64,000 bases of DNA from Heyndrickxia coagulans 36D1 (GTDB lineage Bacteria; Bacillota; Bacilli; Bacillales; Bacillaceae_C). The stretch covers positions 3,100,001 through 3,164,000 of the forward strand of contig NC_016023.1 of assembly GCF_000169195.2 (NCBI RefSeq), written 5' to 3'. The notes under the pieces were generated by a model that saw nothing but the letters and a program-made list of their open reading frames with translations, did no database searches and was not told the origin of the DNA. Made by a program: the position numbers and the translations under genes. Shown here one piece after another: positions 1-8,030 of the stretch (position 1 is its first letter; each line of letters starts with the position of its first letter).

Positions 1-2
1 GG

Positions 3-32
3 TTGTACAAGTAAAATCATTCGCGTTATACT
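3..32 (+). promoter_or_regulatory. Candidate sigma-A promoter of yqjE
   Basis: A -35-like TTGTAC at 3-8 and a -10 TATACT at 27-32 are separated by 18 bases. They lie about 35 bases before the peptidase start codon. The match is by eye; the -35 has two differences from consensus. Confidence 0.5.
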
Positions 33-65
33 ATTAAAGTACATATACATATTGGAGGTTTTTCC

Positions 66-1187
66 ATGGTGAATGAAGAACGGTTAGTAAAAGAATTTTT
101 TGAACTGGTTCAGGTGGATTCGGAAACCGGACATGAAGAAGAAATTGGCAAGGTCTTAAAACAAAAATTTGAAGGCCTTGGCCTTGAAGTATATGAGGAT
201 GATACAAAAGCAAAAACGGGGCACGGCTTTGGCAATCTGATCTGCACATTGAAAGGCAATGTTCCTGAAGCGACGCCGATTTATTTTACTTCCCATATGG
301 ATACCGTCGTTCCGGGGAAAGGCATCAAACCGTCCATCAAAGACGGCTGGATCCAATCAGACGGCACGACAATCCTCGGATCTGACGACAAAGCCGGGCT
401 CTCCGCGATGTTGGAAATGATCCGGGTATTGAAAGAAGACCAGATCCGCCACGGGGATATCCAGTTTGTCATTACTGTCGGCGAAGAGTCCGGTCTGGTC
501 GGTTCGCGCGCGCTCGATTCGTCGCTGTTAAAAGCAAAATACGGCTTTGCCCTTGACAGCGACGGCCCGGTTGGCACGATTGTGACGGCTGCCCCGACGC
601 AGGCCAAAATCAAAGCAACCATTTTAGGCAAAACCGCCCATGCCGGTGTGGCGCCGGAAAAAGGGGTCTCCGCGATCACCATTGCCGCAAAAGCGATCGC
701 AAAAATGCCGCTCGGCCGCATTGACAGTGAAACGACCGCGAATATCGGGCGCTTTGAAGGCGGTCAGGCAACCAATATCGTTTGCGACCGCGTCGATATT
801 CTGGCGGAAGCCCGTTCACTCGTTCCGGAAAAAATGGAAACACAGGTTGCCAAAATGAAAACCGCTTTTGAACAGACGGCACTGGAAATGGGCGGAAAAG
901 CGGAAGTCGAAGTGAACGTCGTGTACCCGGGATTTAAATTCTCAGACGGCGACCAAGTGGTGGAAGTGGCCAAAAAAGCAGCAGCAAAAATCGGCTGCGA
1001 GAGCAAGCTGGAGCAAAGCGGGGGCGGAAGCGACGCCAACGTCATTGCAGGATTTAACATCCCGACGGTCAATCTCGGCACAGGGTATGAAGAAATCCAT
1101 ACGACAAAAGAAAGAATTCCGGTTAAAGAACTGGTCAAACTGGCTGAGATGGCGGTTGCCATTGCGGAAGTGGCCGGCGGGGAGTAA
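66..1187 (+). CDS. yqjE: M20 family metallopeptidase, tripeptidase-like (YqjE)
   Basis: Cytosolic zinc exopeptidase of the M20 family, probably cleaving small peptides; the exact substrate is not known for this group. The 373-residue length fits the YqjE/PepT-like family. The metal ligands are visible: SHMD (residues 76-79), the GSDDKAG motif near 105-111, and the catalytic EE pair at 140-141 followed by SG. A late HTTKE supplies the last conserved His. ATG follows a GGAGG ribosome site. A hairpin with a T-run right after the stop suggests a single-gene unit. It is first in the same order as the B. subtilis yqj region. Confidence 0.9.
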   Translation: MVNEERLVKEFFELVQVDSETGHEEEIGKVLKQKFEGLGLEVYEDDTKAKTGHGFGNLICTLKGNVPEATPIYFTSHMDTVVPGKGIKPSIKDGWIQSDGTTILGSDDKAGLSAMLEMIRVLKEDQIRHGDIQFVITVGEESGLVGSRALDSSLLKAKYGFALDSDGPVGTIVTAAPTQAKIKATILGKTAHAGVAPEKGVSAITIAAKAIAKMPLGRIDSETTANIGRFEGGQATNIVCDRVDILAEARSLVPEKMETQVAKMKTAFEQTALEMGGKAEVEVNVVYPGFKFSDGDQVVEVAKKAAAKIGCESKLEQSGGGSDANVIAGFNIPTVNLGTGYEEIHTTKERIPVKELVKLAEMAVAIAEVAGGE

Positions 1188-1199
1188 CAGGATTTGAGG

Positions 1200-1226
1200 C
1201 GGAAGCGGGATAACCGCTTCCTTTTT
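1200..1226 (+). terminator. Intrinsic terminator after yqjE
   Basis: GGAAGCGG pairs with CCGCTTCC across a short loop and is followed by TTTTT. It lies between the yqjE stop and the next ribosome binding site. This argues against starting the CheW-like gene upstream of the hairpin. Confidence 0.75.
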
Positions 1227-1244
1227 AAGAAAGGAAGCGATCAG

Positions 1245-1721
1245 TTGGAAGCGCTCAATAAATATATCATTTTTAAAACGAGGGAAGAGGAGTACGGCAT
1301 TCATATTGGATCGGTCATTTCTGTTGAAAAGGCGCAAGCAGCCAATCCCGTCCCAAAACTGCCTGCATTTGTACGGGGCATCATGAAGGTGAGGGATGAA
1401 CTGATCCCGGTTATTGACGTCGAACATTGTTTTTACCAGACACCGCTTTCTTCCATAGAGGACGCCCGCATTATCGTCGTCCGGACAGAAGCCATTCCGG
1501 TCGGCCTGCTCGTCAAAGAGGCAAACGACATCGTGGAAATACAGGAAGAAGAGAAAAAACAGATCGGCCTTGCCGGCTACGGGCGGACAAATTATTTTAC
1601 GGCTGTTGCCAGTTTGAAGGACAGGCTGATTACCATTGTGGATGCCGATTTGTTTACGGCGTCGCTTGAAGGGATTGCAGACATTGCCGCTTATATGAAA
1701 GAAGCGGCCGGAAATTTGTGA
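1245..1721 (+). CDS. CheW-like domain protein (orphan)
   Basis: About 158 residues forming a single CheW-like domain, the SH3-like fold that links chemoreceptors to CheA kinases. Family-like sequence includes an N-terminal strand with YIIFKTREEEYGI, a GIMKVRDELIPVID core, and a C-terminal DRLITIVDADL strand. I chose the TTG at 1245 because AAGGAAG precedes it by a good distance. Longer starts would run through the yqjE terminator. The neighbours are a peptidase and a DNA polymerase, with no chemotaxis gene nearby. In B. subtilis I do not recall a CheW-like gene at this locus. A role in chemotaxis is therefore inference from the domain alone. Confidence 0.75.
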   Translation: MEALNKYIIFKTREEEYGIHIGSVISVEKAQAANPVPKLPAFVRGIMKVRDELIPVIDVEHCFYQTPLSSIEDARIIVVRTEAIPVGLLVKEANDIVEIQEEEKKQIGLAGYGRTNYFTAVASLKDRLITIVDADLFTASLEGIADIAAYMKEAAGNL

Positions 1722-1740
1722 AGTACCGGAGTGGGTAAAG

Positions 1741-2955
1741 ATGAAAGCATTTTATCCGAAAAACGGCCGTGTCATTTTGCATGTCGATATGAACAGTTTT
1801 TTCGCTTCGGTTGAAATGGCGGAAAACCCTGCGCTTAAAGGGAAGCCGCTGGCCGTTGCCGGGAATCCGAAAGAACGAAAAGGCATCATTGTGACGTGCA
1901 GTTATGAAGCGAGAAAATTCGGTGTAAAAACGACCATGCCGGTGTGGGAAGCAAAAAAACGCTGCCCGGATCTTTTAATCGTGCCACCCCGTTTTGATCT
2001 GTATAAAAAAGCATCCGCCGAAATGTTTTCAATTCTCCGCGCGTATTCGCCTTTGGTCGAACCGGTTTCGATCGATGAAGGTTATGTGGACATTACCGGC
2101 CTCGAGGAACTGGGGACGCCGCCTGCCATTGCCGAATCGATCCAGCAGCAAATTCTTGCGGAACTCGATTTGCCGTCAAGCATCGGGATCGCCCCGAATA
2201 AATTTTTGGCGAAAACAGCGTCGGATATGAAAAAGCCGATGGGCATCACCATTTTAAGAAAGCGGGATATTCCCCGTTTATTATGGCCGCGGCCGTTGAT
2301 CGAGATGCACGGTGTAGGCGGCAAAACGGCGGAAAAGCTTAACGGCTGTGGTCTTTTTACGATCGGCGATCTGGCGCATGCGGATGATTTTCTTTTAAAG
2401 CAGCTTCTCGGCATCCGTGGCATCCGTTTGAAAGAAAGGGCGAATGGAAGAGACCCGCGTCCTGTTGATCCCGAATCCGTAAACGTCACCAAAAGCGTTG
2501 GACGGATGGTGACGCTATCTAAGGATACGGGGGATGAACACCAAATCGATGCCGTCTTGAAAAAGCTTGCGGATGAAACGGCGGAGCGGATGAGAAAAAA
2601 AGAGGTTGCGGCAACCAATGTGGGCATCATGATCCGTTACGCGGACCGGAAAACGGTGACGAGGAGCAAAAAAAGCGGAGGGCCGGTTGAAAGCGGCGAT
2701 GCGTTGTTTCAAGCCGCCCGCACGCTTTTTATCCGGAACTGGAACGGGCAGCCCGTACGCCTTTTGGGCATTACCGCCTCCGGTTTAACGGACCGGAAGG
2801 CGGAAGCAGAACAGCTGAGTCTGTTTTCATATGAAGAAGCAGCCAAAAAAGAGCCGCTGTATGAGGCAATCAGCCGGCTCCGCAAGAAATTTGGGGAGCA
2901 GATTATCCAAACCGGGAGAGAAGCGGGAAAGCGGCCGCCGGATCCCCGCGGTTAA
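1741..2955 (+). CDS. dinB: Y-family DNA polymerase IV (PolY1/YqjH type)
   Basis: Error-prone translesion DNA polymerase. The 404-residue protein has the palm motif HVDMNSFFASVE (residues 14-25, metal ligand D16) and the second catalytic pair in SIDE (D112, E113). A helix-hairpin-helix/thumb region and little-finger domain follow. QLSLF at 358-362 is a typical sliding-clamp binding motif. ATG at 1741 has a GGAGTGGG ribosome site. The position next to zwf matches B. subtilis yqjH. I see no LexA box upstream, in contrast to the second Y-polymerase at 8031. The B. subtilis neighbour gndA is not between this gene and zwf. Confidence 0.93.
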   Translation: MKAFYPKNGRVILHVDMNSFFASVEMAENPALKGKPLAVAGNPKERKGIIVTCSYEARKFGVKTTMPVWEAKKRCPDLLIVPPRFDLYKKASAEMFSILRAYSPLVEPVSIDEGYVDITGLEELGTPPAIAESIQQQILAELDLPSSIGIAPNKFLAKTASDMKKPMGITILRKRDIPRLLWPRPLIEMHGVGGKTAEKLNGCGLFTIGDLAHADDFLLKQLLGIRGIRLKERANGRDPRPVDPESVNVTKSVGRMVTLSKDTGDEHQIDAVLKKLADETAERMRKKEVAATNVGIMIRYADRKTVTRSKKSGGPVESGDALFQAARTLFIRNWNGQPVRLLGITASGLTDRKAEAEQLSLFSYEEAAKKEPLYEAISRLRKKFGEQIIQTGREAGKRPPDPRG

Positions 2956-2979
2956 TTACCGGCTTCCGGCACGTCCCAT

Positions 2980-3018
2980 AAAAAAGGAACACGCGCAAAG
3001 ATGGCGTGTTCCTTTTTT
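2980..3018. terminator. Bidirectional terminator between dinB and zwf
   Basis: GGAACACGC and GCGTGTTCC form a stem flanked by A-runs on the left and T-runs on the right. It can therefore end transcription of both convergent genes. Confidence 0.85.
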
Positions 3019-3025
3019 AACAGGT

Positions 3026-4525
3026 TCAGCAGTTCCCAACTTCCAGATCTTCCACCGGCCACCAGAAGAAGCCGTCTTTTTCCAGCAGTTCATCGGCTGC
3101 TTTCGGCCCCATCGAACCGGATTTGTAATTTGGGAATGAAATCGGCTTGTTTTCCCACACTTTTGAAATATTATCGACAAAGCTCCACGATAAGGCGACT
3201 TCATCCCAATGGGTAAAGTTGGTTGCGTCGCCCATCAGGCAGTCATGAATCAATTTTTCATAGGCTTCGGGCGTATTGATACCGTTTTTGCTGCTGCTTG
3301 CAAAGCTGAGCTGCACAGGGGTGGTTTCCATATGCTGGCCCGGTTTTTTGGCGTTCAGATGAAGCGAAATCCCTTCTTCCGGCTGGATATGGATGACAAG
3401 CAGATTCGGGTTCAGTTCATGATTTGTATTGTAGTACAAATTCATCGGGATATCTTTAAACTGCACGACAATTTTCGTCGATTTCGCCGCCATCCGTTTG
3501 CCGGTGCGGATGTAAAACGGCACGCCCGCCCATCTGAAATTATCAATCATCAGTTTCCCGGCGACAAACGTTTCGGTCCTGGAATCCGGCGCTACATTCA
3601 GCTCTTCCCGGTAACCCTGGACTTTTTTGCCGCCAATTTCGCCCGGACCGTACTGGCCGCGCACGAAGTATGCCGGCACATCTTTTCCTTCAATGGTGCG
3701 CAAGGCACGCAGCACCCGCACTTTTTCGCTCCGGATTTCGTTTGTTGTCAGGCTGATCGGCGGTTCCATTGCAAGGAGCGCCACCATTTGCAGCATATGG
3801 TTTTGCACCATATCCCTGAGCGCCCCGCTCGCTTCGTAATACCGCGCCCGTTCTTCCACGCCAAGCATCTCGCTTGATGTAATCTGGATGTTGGAAATAT
3901 AACGATTGTTCCAAAGCGGCTCGAACAGGGCGTTGGCAAACCGGATGACCTCGATATTTTGTACCATCGCTTTACCTAAATAATGGTCGATTCGGTAAAT
4001 CTGGTCTTCTGAAAAAGATTTCCGGATCTGGCTGTTCAGCTGTTTCGCTGATTCGAGGCTATGCCCGAAAGGTTTTTCGATGACAAGCCGTTTAAACCCG
4101 TTTGTAGCGGTAAGCCCGTCACTTTTCAGATGGTCCGAAATCGTCCCGAAATATTCCGGGGCCATCGCCAAATAGAAGATCCGGTTGCCTTCCAGCTGGT
4201 ACTTTTCATCCAGTTCATCCGCCAATTGCTTCAACTGTATGTACGAGTTGCTGTCTGTCACATCATGCGGCTGATAGTAAAAATGAGCGGCAAACGCTTC
4301 AAGCTGTTCAGCATGTTCTCTCGCGCTCAGAACGGAATCTTTTATATGCGCACGGAAGATTTCGTCCGTCCATTCCCTTCTTGCCGTGCCGATCACAGCG
4401 AAATGCTCTGACAGCCTGCCTTTCCGGTACAAATTGTACAGGGAAGGAAACAGCTTACGCTTCGCCAGATCACCTGTTGCGCCAAAAAGCATAAATAACG
4501 ATTTCGGTGTCTCAGTTGTCTGCAT
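3026..4525 (-). CDS. zwf: Glucose-6-phosphate 1-dehydrogenase
   Basis: First enzyme of the oxidative pentose phosphate pathway, oxidising glucose 6-phosphate to 6-phosphogluconolactone and producing NADPH. The 499-residue length is normal for bacterial Zwf. The dinucleotide-binding GATGDLAKRK lies at residues 15-24, and the active-site RIDHYLGK at 178-185 contains the catalytic His. ATG follows GAGAGGTAAG. The gene is convergent with dinB and divergent from rnz, as in B. subtilis. The partner gene gndA, which B. subtilis keeps beside zwf, is absent here, so the next oxidative step must be encoded elsewhere. Confidence 0.96.
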   Translation of the reverse strand: MQTTETPKSLFMLFGATGDLAKRKLFPSLYNLYRKGRLSEHFAVIGTARREWTDEIFRAHIKDSVLSAREHAEQLEAFAAHFYYQPHDVTDSNSYIQLKQLADELDEKYQLEGNRIFYLAMAPEYFGTISDHLKSDGLTATNGFKRLVIEKPFGHSLESAKQLNSQIRKSFSEDQIYRIDHYLGKAMVQNIEVIRFANALFEPLWNNRYISNIQITSSEMLGVEERARYYEASGALRDMVQNHMLQMVALLAMEPPISLTTNEIRSEKVRVLRALRTIEGKDVPAYFVRGQYGPGEIGGKKVQGYREELNVAPDSRTETFVAGKLMIDNFRWAGVPFYIRTGKRMAAKSTKIVVQFKDIPMNLYYNTNHELNPNLLVIHIQPEEGISLHLNAKKPGQHMETTPVQLSFASSSKNGINTPEAYEKLIHDCLMGDATNFTHWDEVALSWSFVDNISKVWENKPISFPNYKSGSMGPKAADELLEKDGFFWWPVEDLEVGNC

Positions 4526-4794
4526 CTTTCTTACCTCTCTTTGTTCAAAAAATCACGATTTAAGGCCGGCCTGTCTCATGATACGGTTATAGTTTGCCTT
4601 GTTGCAGCCATTTCATTTCAAAAGCAGGGAAAAATCATTTTTTTCCGTTTTCCGGCCCCATTTCATTGTCACTATATTCTAGACTTTCACGGGCAAATAC
4701 GCAAATGATATGCAATAGTTTCCTTTCCGTAAAATTATGATAAGATAGTTCTATATGTGCGGCCGGGATCCGGCAGGAAAGGGGGGAACATCAT

Positions 4795-5712
4795 TTGGAA
4801 ATTTTATTTTTGGGAACTGGCGCGGGCGTACCTGCCAAAGCAAGAAACGTCACGTCCATTGCGCTCAAATTGCTGGAAGAACGAAATGCCATCTGGCTTT
4901 TTGACTGTGGGGAAGCGACACAGCACCAGATTTTGCACACTGCGATCAAACCGCGCAAAGTTGAAAAAATTTTTATCACCCACTTGCACGGCGACCATAT
5001 TTTCGGGCTTCCCGGCTTTCTTGGGAGCCGGTCGTTCCAGGGCGGGGATGGCCCGCTTACCGTTTACGGCCCGAAAGGCATAAAAGCGTTTGTGGAAGTT
5101 TCCCTGAAAGTGAGCGAAACCCGTCTGAAATATCCTTTGGAGATCATCGAAATTGAAGAGGGGACGGTATTTGAAGACGACCGCTTTACGGTTTGTGCGC
5201 TGCGGCTTGATCATGGGATCGAAAGCTTCGGCTACCGGATTACCGAAAAAGACAAACCGGGCGCGCTGGATGCGGATCGATTGAAAAAAGAAGGGATCCG
5301 CCCGGGCCCGGTTTACCGGCTGCTGAAAGAAGGCCGGACGGTAACATTGGAAGACGGCCGCGTGATCAGCGGAAAAGATTATCTCGGCCCGGCGAAAAAG
5401 GGGAAGATCATTGCCATCCTTGGCGATACAAGGCCGAATGAGGCGGAAATCCGGCTCGCAGCCAATGCCGATCTTCTCGTTCACGAAGCAACGTTTAACA
5501 AGGAGAGCGGGCAAATGGCGCATGATTATTTTCATTCGACAACGGCGGACGCGGCGCAAACGGCAAAGCAGGCGGGGGCAAAACGGCTGCTTCTCACCCA
5601 TATTAGTGCCAGGTACGGAAAAGAAGACTGGCCGGCGCTTGAGCAGGAAGCGCAAGCTTTATTCCCGGACAGTCTGCTTGTCCATGATTTGATGGAAGTG
5701 CCTGTTTTGTAA
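4795..5712 (+). CDS. rnz: Ribonuclease Z (tRNA 3' endonuclease)
   Basis: Zinc-dependent endonuclease that trims the 3' trailer of tRNA precursors, especially those without an encoded CCA. The 305 residues match family length. The metallo-beta-lactamase motif THLHGDH is at residues 62-68. A second His cluster is near HEATF, and LLTHIS lies late in the protein. Translation appears to start at TTG, 4795, because AAAGGGGGG precedes it and the protein then begins [11 protein letters not shown] as in relatives. It is divergent from zwf and convergent with proI. Confidence 0.95.
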   Translation: MEILFLGTGAGVPAKARNVTSIALKLLEERNAIWLFDCGEATQHQILHTAIKPRKVEKIFITHLHGDHIFGLPGFLGSRSFQGGDGPLTVYGPKGIKAFVEVSLKVSETRLKYPLEIIEIEEGTVFEDDRFTVCALRLDHGIESFGYRITEKDKPGALDADRLKKEGIRPGPVYRLLKEGRTVTLEDGRVISGKDYLGPAKKGKIIAILGDTRPNEAEIRLAANADLLVHEATFNKESGQMAHDYFHSTTADAAQTAKQAGAKRLLLTHISARYGKEDWPALEQEAQALFPDSLLVHDLMEVPVL

Positions 5713-5715
5713 AGC

Positions 5716-5746
5716 AAAAAAAGCGGCTTGCCTGCCGCTTTTTTTA
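5716..5746. terminator. Bidirectional terminator between rnz and proI
   Basis: AAAAAGCGGC and GCCGCTTTTT form a stem with a six-base loop. A and T runs on the two sides make it usable from both strands. Confidence 0.85.
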
Positions 5747-5753
5747 TTGCCGG

Positions 5754-6581
5754 TTATTCTCTTGCGGGTTCTTTTCCTGCGTTCGATAATTCATTTGCCC
5801 GCTTTGCAGCTGCTTTTACACAGTCAATGAAAGCTTGTTTGACCTCGCGTTGGTCAAGGACGCGGATCGCGGCTTCTGTGGTGCCGTTCGGGCTTGTGAC
5901 GGCTTTCCGGAGCGCTTCCGGCGGTTCTGCTGAAGTTTTCAGCATTTCTGCTGCGCCGATGATCGTCTGGAGGATAAATTGTTTTGCCGTTTGTGCGTCG
6001 AGCCCGATTTCTGCAGCTGACTGCTGGAGCGCTTCGGCGATATAATAAATATACGCCGGTCCGCTTCCCGAAAGCCCTGTTACAGCATCGAGCTGTTCTT
6101 CTTTTACGGCCGTAGTCATGCCGACAGCCGAAAATATGGCAAACGCCCGGTGCCGGTGCTGTTTTGTCGCAGCGGCGTTAAAGGCAATGCCGGTTGCCGA
6201 CAGCCCGACTTTCGCCGATGTGTTCGGCATTGCGCGCGCAACGGGAATATGCCGGCCAATCTTGTTTTCGATAAACGGAATGGTGATGCCGGCCGCTACC
6301 GAAACGAGCAGGGTGTCCGGAGATATGAGCGGACGGACCGATTCGAGCACATCTGGGGCATCTTTCGGTTTTACGGCTAAGATGACCGCGTCCGGGCCTT
6401 CGAAAAGCTGGTCGAGGCCGTCTGCAGCCCGGATGCCGTATTTCTGTTCCAATGTGCGGAGCCTTTTCTTGTTCGTGCGGTTATGGGCGCGGATGTCCCA
6501 GGCTTTTACGATTCTTTTTTCAAGCATGCCAATGATCATCGCTTCAGCCATGGACCCGGCGCCAATAAATGATATTTTCAT
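5754..6581 (-). CDS. proI: Pyrroline-5-carboxylate reductase
   Basis: Catalyses the last step of proline synthesis, reducing 1-pyrroline-5-carboxylate with NAD(P)H. The 275-residue protein opens with a Rossmann motif MKISFIGAGSMAEAM. It carries the family signature around GLSGSGPAYIYYIAEAL. ATG at 6581 is preceded by GGGAGG; a longer frame upstream would begin inside the terminator stem of the leader and is rejected. Expression is probably controlled by the proline T-box directly upstream. Position and regulation both fit B. subtilis proI (yqjO). Confidence 0.95.
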   Translation of the reverse strand: MKISFIGAGSMAEAMIIGMLEKRIVKAWDIRAHNRTNKKRLRTLEQKYGIRAADGLDQLFEGPDAVILAVKPKDAPDVLESVRPLISPDTLLVSVAAGITIPFIENKIGRHIPVARAMPNTSAKVGLSATGIAFNAAATKQHRHRAFAIFSAVGMTTAVKEEQLDAVTGLSGSGPAYIYYIAEALQQSAAEIGLDAQTAKQFILQTIIGAAEMLKTSAEPPEALRKAVTSPNGTTEAAIRVLDQREVKQAFIDCVKAAAKRANELSNAGKEPARE

Positions 6582-6600
6582 GCAAATGCCTCCCTTCAAA

Positions 6601-6845
6601 GTAAAAAACCCCTTCATCCGTAAAGGACGAAAGGGCATGTTCCGCGGTACCACCTTTATTGCAGGAATTCGATCCTACACCTCATTTGGTTAACGGTTTT
6701 CATCCGGTTTGGTTTTGCCAAACAGCTCACAGGCAGGTTCGGCCGGGCAGCGGATGGCGGAGTTTTCCAGCCTGAGAACCCCGCTCTCTTGCATCATGCC
6801 CGGCTTACTGGTCCTGGTCACAGCCGGTCGCTTATCAAAATGGTA
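6601..6845 (-). promoter_or_regulatory. T-box riboswitch, proline-specific, for proI
   Basis: On the minus strand the leader contains the T-box core AAAGGTGGTACCGCGG (around 6640-6657). It is followed by a stem (CCCTTTCGTCC with GGATGAAGGGG) and a T-run ending near 6603, the terminator. In the Stem I specifier region the sequence GAACCTGCC reads a CCT codon (6735-6737), which is proline. Uncharged tRNA-Pro should stabilise the antiterminator and switch proI on when proline is scarce. Confidence 0.92.
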
Positions 6846-6851
6846 TTACTT

Positions 6852-6880
6852 ATTATGAAGAAAAATCGGGGAGTTGTCAA
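6852..6880 (-). promoter_or_regulatory. Sigma-A promoter of the proI T-box leader
   Basis: On the minus strand a perfect TTGACA (6875-6880) is 17 bases from CATAAT (6852-6857). Transcription would start about 6845, just before the T-box Stem I. The following 200 bases up to 7081 hold no gene that I can support. Confidence 0.85.
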
Positions 6881-7081
6881 GAGCGATTCCGTGAATTTTC
6901 AGATAAAAAATCCGTGCCCGGCCATTTTAAAATGGTACCAGGCGTGCTGCCGCAATGAACGCGGCACGGGAGGAAGCATGAAAATCGGCCGGCACCATTT
7001 TTCAGAATAGGCATCCATGCCGCGGCAAATGGCACCAGTGGAGGAATGAAAATTTTCAAGATAGAGGGAGAAGATGGAAAC

Positions 7082-7879
7082 ATGGCAAATAAACGGATCC
7101 GGAAGAAAACGATCGTGATTACCGGCGCTTCCGGCGGCCTCGGGGAAAAAATCGCCTTTGCCGCCGCCAAAAACGAGGCTAACCTTGTTCTGCTCGCCAG
7201 AAGCCTCGGCAAGCTTGAAAAAATCAAGGCGGAGATCGAAGCAGCTTACCAGGTTTCGTGTCTGACCGTTCGCTGCGATGTAGCGGAGCACGGCAAAATT
7301 CCTGCTGTTTTTGAATCGATTTACAACCGCTGTGGCCAGATTGATGTGCTCGTGAACAATGCCGGTTTCGGCGTTTTTGATGAAGTGCAGGATATCCGCA
7401 TGGAGGATGTCAGGGGGATGTTTGATGTCAATGTCATCGGGCTCATTGCCTGCACCAAAGCGGTCGTCCCGCATATGCAAAAAAACCGTGCCGGCCATAT
7501 TATCAATATCGCTTCCCAGGCGGCCAAAATGGCGACCCCAAAATCAAGCGTCTATGCGGCCAGCAAGTTTGCAGTGCGCGGCTTTACGGACAGCCTCCGC
7601 ATGGAAATGGCGCGCTTTGGCGTCTATGTGACAGCCGTTCATCCCGGCCCGGTTGCAACCGGTTTTTTCGACATCGCCGACCGGTCCGGCACCTACCGGA
7701 AAAATATTGAAAAATGGATGCTGGATCCCGAAAAACTTGCAGAAAAAATAACGGATACGATGCTTGTAAATCGGCGTGAAATCAATGCGCCAAAATGGAT
7801 GAATGCATCCGCTACCATCCATGCGCTTTTCCCCGGGCTTGTGGAAAGGCTCGGACGGCAGGCTTTCTTTAAAAAATAG
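7082..7879 (+). CDS. yqjQ: Short-chain dehydrogenase/reductase (YqjQ-like)
   Basis: NAD(P)-dependent oxidoreductase of unknown substrate. The 265-residue protein has the classical SDR cofactor motif TGASGGLGE near its N-terminus, NNAG in the middle, the catalytic Ser in NIASQ, and YAASK with the Tyr/Lys pair. A C-terminal extension ending in LGRQAFFKK resembles the YqjQ/DltE-like subfamily. I chose ATG at 7082, since the alternative at 7046 sits almost on top of a GGAGG. The position between proI and the second Y-polymerase matches B. subtilis yqjQ. Confidence 0.87.
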   Translation: MANKRIRKKTIVITGASGGLGEKIAFAAAKNEANLVLLARSLGKLEKIKAEIEAAYQVSCLTVRCDVAEHGKIPAVFESIYNRCGQIDVLVNNAGFGVFDEVQDIRMEDVRGMFDVNVIGLIACTKAVVPHMQKNRAGHIINIASQAAKMATPKSSVYAASKFAVRGFTDSLRMEMARFGVYVTAVHPGPVATGFFDIADRSGTYRKNIEKWMLDPEKLAEKITDTMLVNRREINAPKWMNASATIHALFPGLVERLGRQAFFKK

Positions 7880-7934
7880 CAGCCGGTGTGATGCGCGTTT
7901 TGGAAAAATATAACCCCTCTGCCTAAAAAAACAA

Positions 7935-7991
7935 TTGGCGAAAGAACGTATATTCGTTTATAATGAGGAATAGAATAAGAACTATAGTTCG
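7935..7991 (+). promoter_or_regulatory. SOS promoter with two LexA (DinR) boxes
   Basis: TTGGCG (7935-7940) and TATAAT (7959-7964) are 18 bases apart. Between them GAACGTATATTC (7944-7955) is a LexA box with one mismatch. Just downstream, GAACTATAGTTC (7979-7990) is a perfect palindromic box. LexA bound at both sites would cover the promoter and start site, so polY2 should be DNA-damage inducible. Confidence 0.87.
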
Positions 7992-8030
7992 TGTTGTTTG
8001 CTTAGTTTCTAAGGTAAGAGGGGTTGAAAG

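Noticed and set aside
3209-3877. 222-codon frame antisense to zwf
   Set aside because: Zwf on the other strand is unmistakable. The antisense product has no family-like features.
4804-5655. Long open frame (283 codons) antisense to rnz
   Set aside because: It mirrors a well-supported rnz gene, has no ribosome site, and its protein is rich in Phe/Arg/Cys as expected from a shadow frame.
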